Notes under the pieces: generated by a model
The model's input: only the letters and a program-made list of their open reading frames with translations
Told to the model about the DNA's origin: nothing
Database searches by the model: none
Shown: positions 35,501 through 46,514 of the stretch, piece by piece
How positions within the stretch are numbered: the stretch's first letter is position 1
Layout: the number at the start of each line of letters is the position of its first letter
Translations under genes and position numbers: made by a program
From: Carallia brachiata
Lineage: Eukaryota; Streptophyta; Magnoliopsida; Malpighiales; Rhizophoraceae
Reading direction: 5' to 3'
NCBI GenBank assembly: GCA_021464245.1
Contig: JADCRB010000085.1
Location: forward strand, 62,001 to 126,000
DNA: 64,000 nt

Positions 35501-38500
35501 AACTCAACGCTATGACAATTTATCAAAGGAAACTGAGGTTGAGGATGATGGAATTGCAAAGAAGCAGAAGAAAGTACCTGCCAATACGTTAGTTGGCCCT
35601 CTTTGGAAACTGTCACAGGCGAGGAAGGTAAGTGGTTGACGCTGCCTATTTCCTTTTTTCAGTGTTCTTTTTCCATTTTACTTAATGTGGCCCCTGTTAT
35701 GCATCATAGATATGCTGAATTATAAATTTTTTCACAAGGAATTTTCATATTTCTACAGGAACTCCAGCTCATCTTGTCACTATTGATTCAAATCATGCTT
35801 CCATGTCATCTTTTTTGGCTGAAAAAGATTTGCTAGAAGTACCAGAAGCTGACATGGATAAGCTTGACGAAGGACTTTATTTTTGGAAGTCACAGAAGAG
35901 TCTACATCTTCTTTTGAAGCCGAAGATAGCAAAGCTTTGTGAAATTCTACGTCTTCCGGTATGTCTCTTTTCCAGTCTAAAATTATGATTTGTGAGGATT
36001 TGGTGCCTAGTGTGCACTCTGCAGTGGGTTTACCATTTCCTTTCTTGAGGTTTTTTTTGTCCAAACAATTATTTTAATGAAATAAGTGATTTGGTGAAAA
36101 AAAAACAACTATGTGTGTTAATGAAACAGCCTCTTAGTGAACGAACAAGGGTAAAGATGTGTACTTTTGCCCCATTCCCAAACCATAGAGCGTGGGAGCC
36201 TCGCGCATTGGAAATGCCGGTTTTAAAGATGGTGTTCTACTTGTTCAGTTACACTTGCTGGCCTTTTAGCAACAATTAATTGGAGCATCAGAAAGACATT
36301 TCTGTCAAAGCAAATTTTCCACCTTGAAACAATCACTGAAATTTTACTGTGAATTCTCTTCCATGCAGCATGTAAAGTTTCTCCACTGTATTCTTTCAAT
36401 ACATTTTTAGCTTAGCATTTAGTCTTTTTAATCTTGTCAAATGTGCTCTGCCCAGGCCATACCTTCGATGTGTATTGGTAGGCCCTTTTGCATGGGCCTT
36501 AGATCATTGGGACGTAGTATTTGCAGCAATGCGTGCCTGGGAAATCTGGCAGCCTGTTTCATAAAAAATTGTCATATTTCCCTGTCGCAAAAGGGTTGCT
36601 TTCACTGTGCCTTCTGTGTCCCTAATGCAATGCAGAATACAGACAGATGCATGTTTAGCCTTAGTAGAATTCTCTTTTCAGTTATAGCTTTCTCCATGTT
36701 AGCTTCGTTTACTTAGTTCCTTTTGCCAGTGCGACACACTGGCATTTATGAACCTGGACTCTCAGGTTTGAATTCTTGGGAAGGGGTGTTGGATTTATTG
36801 GAAAGAGGAAGCTATTCACTATTATGTGGCTCACGGCCTAATGGCCTCTCGTTAGGGAAAAATAAAAAAGGTGCAGTGGAACTGCAAATTTTGAGAAAGA
36901 TAAGTTTTTCTTTTTTTAATTTGAGGGTGGGGGTGTAGCTGGTATGGGTTTATTGCACATAATTGGTGACAACATTTTAATTTGCCACCTTTGGACTATT
37001 TTATGGGCTAGAATGTTCTGTTATGCTTCTGTGTGAAAGGGTTGAAAATTTCCAGGTGCTCAATGGGCATTGTCTTCTCACATTTTGGCTGTTCTTTGAC
37101 TCCATTCATTAGGCAATCTATAATTTCTACCATGTTGACAGTCTTGGTTGTCATTGCAGGAGGATGTCAAGACTACTGCTGAAAGCTTTCTTGAATATGT
37201 AATGAATAATCACCATGTCACTAGGGAGCCAGCATCCACACTGGAGGCCTTTCAGATATCCCTTGTAAGAACCTTCTTTTTCTTGCAAGTATGTTGTTTT
37301 GTCTTATGTTCTTTGTACTAGAATGTTCCAGAATTTCTAAATTAAAAGTTTATTTGAGAGGTAAAAATAACTTGTAGTTACCACTATCTTTGAATGAAAA
37401 AAATGAAACTATGCTCATCTGTTCACTGTGGTTAGAAAAGTGTAAAAAAAGTCAGAATTATATTTATGTTAGCTTAGTTTAAATCACATGTTAGCTTAAT
37501 ATAAGGTTTTGGGGATCTTGTTTCACTGATAATTGCTTTAGCCATTACCACTAACTCATACCATTGTATTGGTTAATAGTACCCACCCTTCTATTGAGAC
37601 AAGATAAGATGCATAGTACTTAATAAGTCGACTTGGTCAAAATATTCCCCTTCTTTGTCTCGTAATGGATATCTGGAGAAGTATCATTTTTAGTTTACGT
37701 TTTTCATTTTACTTTTCTGGTACATCATTTATCTAGTATGTGCTCTTCCCTTTGCATTCTCCTGGCCAAATCACATTGTACTTTTGTGTTTTGTTTGATT
37801 ATGGTGCCTTCAACGTGTAGCAAATGAGTAGTGATTGAAGATTCACGTGGAAACGTTGAATTTTTCTGTTTTCTTATTCGTTCGACTGGCTGTACACCTG
37901 AGTGATAAATTTATGACGTGTAAGATTTAGAAAAGTGAAACTTATATACAGGGGACGGGACATGCATGGGGTTGGAGTGGATGCAAAATAGGTATGGAAC
38001 TAAGAAATATTCCTGAGAAATTGAAAATCGCAATTCGAGAAGTTCGTAAATTGCTAAAAATTCGTTAACTAATGTCCTAGTATAAAAAAACACATTAGTA
38101 CACAAGGCTCCCACACTGTTGGATTTGAGAAAGGGATGTATACAACCCTACCTCTATTTTTATAGAGGTTTTGTCCCTGACTCAACTTGCGATGCCGAGA
38201 CTACAATGGAGTGATCTTATCGTTACACTAAGGCTTGCCCTTAACCTGATGTCCTAGTATAATGTTTTATAAATGCACCTTCCAGTTTCTTCAACTTGTT
38301 GCAAGACTGGCTTTTTTGTTTAGTTCAAAGATACCACATATGGGTTTCTGAGAGAGCAGAAAAGTTCTGCTGTCCAACTTGGTCATTGTTTTGGCTTACT
38401 GAGATATTACAGACTAGAAAATGGACTGAGTCGTGAATATGGAAAGAAGAAGACTTACAATTAACAAATAGAATTATTAGTTGATAAGTGCATATGAAGT

Positions 38501-41500
38501 CATTAAAGTTGACATTTGTCGTTTTGTCTGTATACATTTATGACTCGCTTCTCATTGAATCCTAACCACTATTTGCTTGGATAAAAACAGAAGTGATTTT
38601 GGCAGGAAGATATTATTGATGAATAAATTTTAAGTACGAAAGTAGGGATAATAGAACTCAAACAAGTTGCTTCAAGTTTGTACCTGTGGGATGATTATTA
38701 TGTGAAGGGGAGGAAAACGAAAAACACTGCATGCTAGGACGCTGTATGTCAAGAAATACAATTTCCTTGAGTTAAGATTATATAAAAATTTTTATCTGCA
38801 CATGGCACGTATCCCATTAACTGAAGATTGAGTACCAGGCTTCATAAAGGTTTTTTAATTTCATTTTTATTGCGAAGTGTTTGGATCATATTCTGTTATT
38901 CTTACATTTACTAAGAATTTATACTTATTTTTCATCTCTCTCTCTCTCTCTCTCTCTCTTTTTGGGTTTGGGGTGGGGTTTGAGCTGTTATCTGTTATTT
39001 GTTTGTGTGCTTTATGGCTAGGTATGCCGGGGGTTGTGAATGCATATATGTGCTTTAAAAATTATTTTACTGCTGTGCTATGCAGTGTTGGATTGCAGCT
39101 TCTTTGCTGAAGTACAAACTTAATCACAAGGAATCTGTTGCTCTCGCAAAACAGCATCTGAATTTTGGGTGTAGGAAAGCAGAGGCAGATCAGATTTATT
39201 CAATGTTGCGCTGTCTGAAGAATATATATTTAGATCGCACAGCAAATAGGAAGATGGCCTGCTTTCCAGAAGCATCCCAGAAATTTACAAAAGATAGTAT
39301 TCAGGATCATTTAAATGCAAGCAAGTCAGTTCCATGCGACCTGCAAAATGTAGGGGTAGAGACTAAAGCACTGAAACCTTCTCAAGAAAATGATCAGGTT
39401 CTTTCTCACTGGGTGTGGCTCGGAATGATGTCTTAAAAAGCATCAAGGACATTGAAAAGAAATGCCAGAAGGAGATGGCAAAGCTCTTATTGAAACAAAA
39501 GGAAGAAAAGGAAAACCTTTTTAGAAAGTATGAGGAAGATAAAGCACTTCTTAATAGTAAATATAAAACTGAAGCAGCTGTGATTCGTCTATGCAGCAAT
39601 AATTCAATGAGAGCAGATAAACTCAAATCGCTAGATACTGAATATGAGAGAAAGTTTGAAGAACTCAAGCATCAAAAGGAGATGGTTCTCAAAGATCTAG
39701 AAGCAACACATGTGGCTGAAAGGAACAAATTGCAAGATAGGAAGACAGAATGGTTTGAAATGGTGATATCTTGGGCTCGGGTTGAGTTAATAAATAAAAC
39801 AATTTCAAATGGCAATAAGCATTCCCAAGTGGAAGCATCCTCTTTGAATTCTTTTTCCAAGGAACATATTCTGGAAGGAGATCAATGCATGGCAGATGGA
39901 GAGGCTGCACCAGAAATTCCTGAAGCTTTAAGTTCAAATGGTGATGAGGAGGATCTGCCCCCCTCTACATCTGAACAGATTTCTTATGGTGCTCAATCAA
40001 GCATAGTAAAATCAAGCTTGGCTGGTGAAAAGACTCCTTCAGGAATTCCTAAGATGATTTATTCCAGGAATGCTTCAGAAGGACTAGCTCTTAATACCCA
40101 AAGATTGGGGGTGCCTGAGACTGTTTGTTCGAATGGGTTTGGAAAACTTAAATGACAAACCTTCATCAGAAGAACAAAGTTTGGATCGGGCATCTTTTCC
40201 CATGCCCAATGAAGAGTTGACCACTGAAGTGCCTGAGACGGTGAGTTCCAATGGCGGCTTGGACAATGTTGTGCCTATAAATCATCTATCTGGAGAAGAA
40301 TCTTCTGATGGTGCTGCTTCATGCATGCATGATGATGATGTAGGGTTAAGATTGTCCAAACCTGCTCTCAACAGAACTTTGGATGAGGGCAATGCTGTTG
40401 GATTCCAGCAGGGTAGATTGGCCCATGGCATTGCTCAAGATACTCTCTCCGCAGATGATATTACTGGTGTCCACCAGCAGAGAAGAGAGCTGCATCAGGG
40501 GTGCCTGAAACTGCTTCTGGTGACGCAGTCGAGGTTGGTAAAACTGTTATGCAGCAGGATGGAAAGTATATAACTTCCAAGACTAATCAAGAGTCCCATT
40601 CCTCAAATCAATCCAAGGAAACGAACCAACACGGTAGGCAATTCTCATTGGGAATCCCTGAAATTGATTCTGGTGGAGCAGAGGAAGCTGCTGTAACTAG
40701 TAACAAGCCAGATGGAAAGATGCAAGCAGATAATTCAATGGGTAATCAAGACTTTCAATGTTGGGATAAAACTTCTGTAGACAACCAGGATGGTGTGCTT
40801 AAATTAGGAGAACCTGAAACTGCTGGGCTCCACCAGCAGAGAAGAGAGGCTCCATCAGGGGTGCCTGAAACTGCTTCTGGTGATGCAGGCAAGGTTGGTG
40901 AAACTGGTGTGCAGCAGGATGGAAAGTATATGGCTTCCAAGACTATTCTAGTGTCCCATCCCTCAAATAAAACTGAGGAAACAAACCAACGTGATGGGCA
41001 TGTCTCATTGGGAATCCCTGAAATTGATTCTGGTGGACTGGAGGAAGCTGCTGTAACTAGTAACAAGCCGGATGGAAAGATGCGAGCAGATAATTCAACG
41101 GGTAATCGGGACTTTCAATCTTGGGATAAAACTTCTGTAGACACGCAGGATGGTGTGCTTCAATTAGGAGAACCTGAAACTGCTGGGGTCCACCAGCAGA
41201 GAAGAGAGGTTCCATCAGGGGTGCCTGAAACTGCTTTGGGTGACGCAGGCGAGGTTGGTGAAACTGGTGTGCAGAAGGATGGAAAGTGTATAGCTTCCAA
41301 GACTAATCAAGAGTCCCATCCCTCAAATAAAACCAAGGAAACAAACCAACATGGTGGGCATATCTCATTGGGAATCCCTGAAATTGATCCTGGTGGAGCA
41401 GAGGAAGCTGCTGTTACTGGTAATGAGCTGGGTGGAAAGAGGCAAGCTGATAATTCTACGAGTAACCAGGGCTTCCAATCTTGGGATAAAACTTCCGTAG

Positions 41501-43546
41501 ACGAGCAGGATAATGTGCTTCTACTAGGAGAACCTGAATCTGCTTCTGCTGAACAAATGGAAGGTGGTGGCATTGACAGAGATGTGGTTGATGTCGCGAA
41601 TCTGAATAATAATGTAGCCTCTGATCGATCTCATGGTGAAGAACAGATCATAGACGTGCAACCGCAATCATCATTACCCCTGGAGTCCCCCTCCAGTCTT
41701 GAGGTAAATTTGCCTTCAGCCAGTGGAATTGAACATCAGCAAACTTGTGAAGATCAAATCTCTACCGATACTGTTCATTGTCAAACACAATTCTTAGATA
41801 ACAATGTAGAGCTTTCCACTCAAGCTGTTTACCAATCTGAAATGCATTCTCTCCGCTGGTGGGCTTTCTGGTCAAGCTGTGCTCCAGTCTGGAACACCTT
41901 CTTCTGAATCACTCCCTATTGAATTTCCACTTGGTGGATCAGGGTTGCATATATCAGATGCAAGGTCTATGCCTTCTATTTCAGGAATTATCAACCATCC
42001 TGTACAAGCTGGAAACCCAATGAGAGTGCCTCCGTCTTTGTGTCATGATCCACTTCAAAATGAACTTGAGAGAATAGAAAGGGAGACTGATCAGATCATT
42101 AGCATCCACGGAAACCAAGTGAGTTTTCTGTTTAGTTAATTTTCTTCTCTTCTGATGGAAGCCTAGGGTATTCTTTTTGAATGAAAAATTTTTTCCTTTT
42201 TGCAGAAGCTGCAACTAAAATCAGACTGCGAGAAAGAGATAGCAGAGATTCATAGAAAGTATGATGCTAAAATTCAGGAGGTGGAAACTGAATTTCTTTC
42301 TAAGAAGAAGGATCTTGAAGCAAGTCACAAAAAAGTTATCATGAGTAGGATTTTGGCTGAGGCCTTCCGGTCTAAATGCACGGATGTTAGGACCTCAAGT
42401 ATACGGACCATTCAACAAGGTGGGTTTTAGATCTGATTATGCTGAAAAATATGATATTTATATAAGCTGGTATAGAATAATGAATCTACTTGCTTAACAA
42501 TACATTGGATGTTGATTATTGTTTTGAGGAACCTGATTTAGTTTATCATATTGCTTTGTAGCTTAATAGGCTTGCTGTTCACACTTATTTGTTTGCAAAT
42601 GTTCTCATAATTGGAGAGTGAAAATTTCTTTCCTGCAGATTTGGCCCCGAGTTTCATGCAGCAGCTGCTTCAGCTGTCATCTCAGGCCCCTGCGCAGAGG
42701 CCTGCTACTGTTTTCTCTAATGCTGGTTCTCTGGCCAGTTTGCAAGCTTCTGCACCCGCCCCGCTCATTGCTAACCTGCATAGTTCAACTCCGCAGGGTG
42801 TCAACCATTTCCCAGCACGATCTTGTCTGGGTTTGTCTTCTGCTGGCTATGCTACTAGTTTGCAAACAACTGCACCCACCCTTCCTGTAGCCAGTCCACA
42901 CGGTTTAGCTCCGTCGGCCATTCACCGTCCCCCAGCACAGAACCCTACTGCTGTTTTGTCTTCTGCTGTTCCAGCAGCCAGCTTGCAAACCGAGGCAAAT
43001 TGCCCTCCTGCTGCCCCTCCTGCTGCCAACTTGCATGGTTCAACTCCACAAGCTCTGCACCATTCGTCAGCACTTCTCTCGCGTAACTCTGCGAGACCAC
43101 CCCACATCTGCTCTATCTCCCCCTCAGCCATCAATCGCCAAGTTGGCAGTGAAATTCGTGCTCCTGCCCCACACTTACAGCGCTTCAGACCTTCCCTATC
43201 CATGTCGCTGCCCTCAACTTCTGCTGTAGTTACGCAGCTTCCAGCACAAACGCAACCATCATATCAACAGTCCATTCTTCACAAAGATGTCCATTGTTCT
43301 GAAAGTGCAGCTACTTTGCCGCCTCATTCTAACCCATCTCTATCTGCTGTCCAGTTGCTTATTGAAGTTGATAATCAAGCAATTAGAAATACAGTCCCAA
43401 ATTACAGTTTGCCTCTACAAACCGATAAGGGTCCTAACGTGGATTCATCGGTCCCACCCGAACTTGGGACCGTGCCAAATCCAGCATGCCCAAATGATAT
43501 TCTCTGCTTATCTGATGATGAATGTTGTACCGAGCTTTTGTATTAA
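29533..43546 (+). CDS. MOM1: MOM1-like transcriptional gene-silencing protein, 11 exons, frame-broken as written
   Basis: Proposed exons: 29533-30001, 30283-30448, 31249-31327, 32489-32644, 33096-33269, 34743-35627, 35759-35958, 37160-37264, 39086-42118, 42206-42419 and 42639-43546 (TAA), all with GT-AG borders. With frame breaks corrected this is about 2130 residues. MOM1 maintains transcriptional silencing in the nucleus largely without changing DNA methylation. Visible features: a basic N-terminus with twin RKSERLEK motifs; a Cys-rich patch ([13 protein letters not shown]); a degenerate SNF2 C-lobe ([58 protein letters not shown]); a coiled coil ([20 protein letters not shown]); three 120-residue repeats; the CMM2-type dimerisation helix ([13 protein letters not shown]); and a Pro/Ala/Ser-rich tail. 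No SNF2 N-lobe, PHD or chromodomain is found. The start is ATG 29533. Four short-homopolymer indels in exon 9 and a phase conflict at exon 6/7 break the frame. Confidence 0.88.
31328..32488 (+). other. MOM1-like intron 3, site of the missing N-lobe exons
   Basis: A 1161-bp intron from GTTAGT to TTGCAG, both phase 0. In long MOM1 relatives the PHD finger, chromodomains and SNF2 N-lobe would lie between the flanking exons. No frame here shows any of these. Confidence 0.55.
33270..34742 (+). other. MOM1-like intron 5
   Basis: A 1473-bp AT-rich intron with no coding frame or recognised element. It begins GTACAT and ends TTGGCAG. Confidence 0.7.
35959..37159 (+). other. MOM1-like intron 7
   Basis: A 1201-bp intron from GTATGT to TTGCAG. 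A somewhat less AT-rich part at 36430-36850 may be an old inserted fragment, not identified. Confidence 0.65.
37265..39085 (+). other. MOM1-like intron 8
   Basis: A 1821-bp intron from GTAAGA to ATGCAG. It contains a (TC)n microsatellite at 38935-38959 and no coding frame. Confidence 0.7.
38935..38959. repeat. (TC)n microsatellite in a MOM1 intron
   Basis: About 12 uninterrupted CT/TC units. Confidence 0.9.
40472..41550 (+). repeat. Three tandem 360-bp coding repeats inside MOM1-like exon 9
   Basis: Units begin at the CACCAGCAGAGAAGAG sequence at 40472, 40831 and 41191. Unit 1 is 359 bp and units 2-3 are 360 bp, encoding 120 residues each (HQQRRE...[10 protein letters not shown]...SHPSNKT...[11 protein letters not shown]...WDKTSVD...GEPETAG). 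Similarity is high enough to imply recent duplication. The one-base shortfall in unit 1 lies at 40489/40490, where units 2 and 3 have GG. Confidence 0.92.
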
Positions 43547-43936
43547 TATTATGAGAGCGCTCCCTCAATGATGTGGGGAGAACTCTACCTGATTTTGTGC
43601 TGGCATTCTCTGTATAGAATTTGCATCTGATGACCCTTGGGTATCTAAAATATTTATGATAAAGAGGCAGAGGCAATGCATGCAGACTGCTAACATCATG
43701 TCTAAGCTCAGACCGTGAGGCAGGGTATAACACTGGAAATGCTTACCGTTTGTGGCCTTGGTCCTCCAACAATTTGTGGTAAAGCACACGGCATGCAGAT
43801 TAGGCTTTGTACAGAGCAAGATTTGCGTTGGTTATGCAATTTCTCTAGATTAATTAAATTCTATGCAGTTTATGGTTCGTTTATTGATAGTTGTCCGTCA
43901 ATCTTTTTTGGGAGAAAAGTAATTATTGTCGTTGAT
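43547..43936 (+). other. Probable 3' UTR and downstream flank of the MOM1-like gene
   Basis: About 390 bp between the TAA and the Copia insertion. No coding frame. Just before the insertion lies a 20-bp unit (GTAATTATTGTCGTTGAT) whose tandem partner is on the far side of the Copia element. Confidence 0.5.
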
Positions 43937-43941
43937 GTAAT

Positions 43942-44187
43942 TGTCAACAATACGTGATTTTTTTTTTTTTAATCTCATAACTGTACAAGGGTTCTGTATA
44001 TAAAGGTTGTAAAAGAAAGGAAAGGTTGTAAAAGAAAGGAAAAATAAGGAAACTAAATCTCCTATGCAAGAAATCTGCTAAGAATGTAAATAAAAATAAT
44101 TCAATTGGAAGAAATCGAGCTAATAATGTCTCTATGCCAGCATATTCAAATTTTCCCTTTTAGTATTTTTTCTTGCTCACGAAGACA
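43942..44187 (-). repeat. Left (3') LTR of the Copia element
   Basis: 246 bp, starting TGTCAAC and ending GAAGACA. It is about 20 bp longer than the right LTR because of a private 19-bp tandem duplication (44002-44020 and 44021-44039). Confidence 0.9.
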
Positions 44188-44206
44188 CTCTCCCTCAAGT
44201 TGTTGC

Positions 44207-45051
44207 TGTAAACAAAAGAAAAAAGAAAAAAAAAAAGAAAAAAAAAAGAAAGAATGAAAGTTGCCACTTTGGTGGCCTAGTTGGTGGCCGAAATGGGTAA
44301 GAAAATTTTTCTTTTTTCATGTAATGTTCACATGGAAAATGAACCATATAAATAGGTTCATGCCCTTCAGTTCAAAATATATTCAACAAATCTGTAAATA
44401 GAAAAGTTCAAAATATATTCAACAAATCTGTAAATAGAAAAATTAATAGAATTTGAAAGAAAAAGAAAATTTTGAAAATCTCTTAAGAAAATTTTTTCTT
44501 TTTTTACGTGCTTTTACTCTGCAGTATACTCTCCTAACTCCTTTTTGAGAGATATTTCAGGGGTAAGGCTCAAAAAATTTTCTGTTTCCATTTCTAAAGT
44601 TATTTTTAAATTTATATTCTCCGATCGCCCTAAATCTGAATTTATGAGAATATAGATTTAAAAATATCAAATTACTACAAATTCAACTGAGATTAAGTCT
44701 CATACGGCCCTCAGCAAAATTCAGGCAGCTCATCCGAGAACAAATCCCTTCGACCCTCGGTGAAATTAAGCCAGATCGGCTCAGATCAGGTCTTTACGGT
44801 TCTTAACCGTAGTCAAAACGTCCAAATCAGATCCGGTTTCAGTCTACCCAGTTCAAGAAAAAACTGTTGAAAATTATTTCTGTCAAGTTCAAGTTCGTGC
44901 AGCCCTTGACGGAGTCAAAAAAGGAACACTAATCGGAAGATTTACGGAGATCGACCCCACGTAAATTTTTTTTTATTTTTAAATTTTTATTTGTAATTTA
45001 TTTTTATATTTTCGAGTTTAATTATTTTAGACTCGAAATTTACCTATTACA
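44207..45051 (-). repeat. Solo Gypsy-type LTR nested in the Copia element
   Basis: An 845-bp block with ends TGTAAAC...ATTACA, like the TGTAAA...TTTACA ends of the Gypsy LTRs at 1-785 and 9146-10089. On the minus strand it is diverged but the related blocks are in inverted orientation to those plus-strand readings: TTTCGAGTCTAAAAT, AATTACAAATAAAAATTT, GTGGGGTCGAT, CCGATTAGTGTTC, GACTCCGTC and GAGGGCCGTATGAG all recur. No internal Gypsy sequence accompanies it. It splits the Copia coding end (ending at ~45052) from the Copia purine tract (44188-44200). A 36-bp tandem duplication lies inside (44370-44441). The target duplication is unclear. Confidence 0.8.
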
Positions 45052-45830
45052 ATTTGCATATATGTCTTCTATGCCCAACTTATTTAGTGAGCAAAGGAAT
45101 ATCCTGCTAGACACTGCTTTCGGCAAAGTATCAATCAATTGATCTGCGAACCGTAGAAATGGAAATTGAATAATATTTTTCTCAAGTTTCTCTTTGATAA
45201 AATGACGATCCACTTTAACATGTTTAATCTGATCATGTTGAACCGGATTTTTGGGCAATCTCTATGGCATATTTGTTATCACAGTACAGTTTCATTGGAA
45301 CTTTTGTAGTAAACCCAATTTTCTGTAATAATCCTTTGATCCATAACAATTCACACAGTCCTTTAACCATACCTTGAAATTAAGCTTTAGCACTTGACAA
45401 TGCCACAACCTTTTGCTTTTTACTTTTCCAGATAACCAAATTTCCACCAACAAAGGTTAGGTACCAAATCATAGACCGTCTATCACTCGCGTCACCAGCT
45501 CAGTCTGCATCTGAATGCACTTCAACATTCAAATGATTAAGCTTCCAGAACATTACTCCTCTTCTTGGTGCCCCTTTTAAGTATCTAAGAATTTAGAGTA
45601 CAACATTCATATGATCCTCGCTTGAGTTGTGCATAAACTGGCTCACTCTGCTTACAGCATAAGCAATATCTGGTCTTGTATGAGAAAAATATTAACTTCC
45701 CTACTAGCCATTCCCTAAAAAAAAAAAAAAAAAATTCCCTACTAGCTATTGATATCTATTTTTGTCTGTGGGACTTTGATCTGCATGTTCTTCTAGTCCA
45801 TGATTTTGGATCATCGGTGTGTCAACTGGC
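45052..45830 (-). pseudogene. Copia RT end and RNase H remnant
   Basis: The minus strand reads a Copia RNase H end: KNPVQHDQIKHVKVDRHFIK, then FADQLIDTLPKAVSS and LNKLGIEDIY (45258-45040). Upstream in broken frames are WYLTFVGGNLVIWKSKKQKV and ELLWIKGLLQKIGF. Near 45800 a piece equivalent to the late RT (TGLRMLNCKPVDTPM) is visible. The RT catalytic core is absent: sequence jumps from here to integrase within about 300 bp. Confidence 0.75.
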
Positions 45831-46199
45831 TTGCAATTAAGCATTCGAAGCCCAGTACCCGAGATGACATCTGATTTATTAAATATACAACAGTCACAAC
45901 TGCATCATTCCAATATCTTTGCGGAACAGAGGCAGATGTTAGTAAAGCTCTCGCTGTCTCTAGAATATGCTTATTTTTCGACTCTGCGACACCATTTTGT
46001 TGAGGTGTATGAGAGCAAGTAGTCTCATGAAGAATCCCTTTTTCAGGGCAAAAAATCTGTAAACTTTTATTGTCATATTCACCGCCGTAATCTGACCAGA
46101 GAATCTAAACCTATGCCTTAAACTGTGTTTGAATCACAGTGTAAAAGCAGTGAAATATCTCACAAACATCACTTTTATTCTTCAACAAAAAAAGCCATG

Positions 46200-46457
46200 T
46201 CATTCTTGTGCAATCATCCATAAATATGACAAAATATCGAAACCAGAATTAATAGTAATAGGAGATGATCCCCAAACATCTGAATGAATTAAAGTAAATG
46301 GGGTTTTGCATTGAATCTTGCTGCTAGGATAAGGAACTCGATGAGATTTTGCCAAAATACATGTCTCACATTGAAACATAGACTCATGAAGATTTGAAAA
46401 TACAAATGCTTCAAATAACAAAAAGATGGATGACCTGATCGTCGATGCCACAGCCAA
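46200..46457 (-). pseudogene. Copia integrase N-terminal remnant
   Basis: The segment reads CETCILAKSHRVPYPSS followed by FTLIHSDVWGSSPI, the GAG-pre-integrase zinc-finger end and the start of the catalytic core with its first Asp (HSDVWG). The remainder of the integrase core is missing or scrambled downstream. Confidence 0.8.
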
Positions 46458-46514
46458 ATTTCTTGTTTTTTGACACTTGAACCACTTATACTGTGAACCT
46501 AACTAGGAAACACA

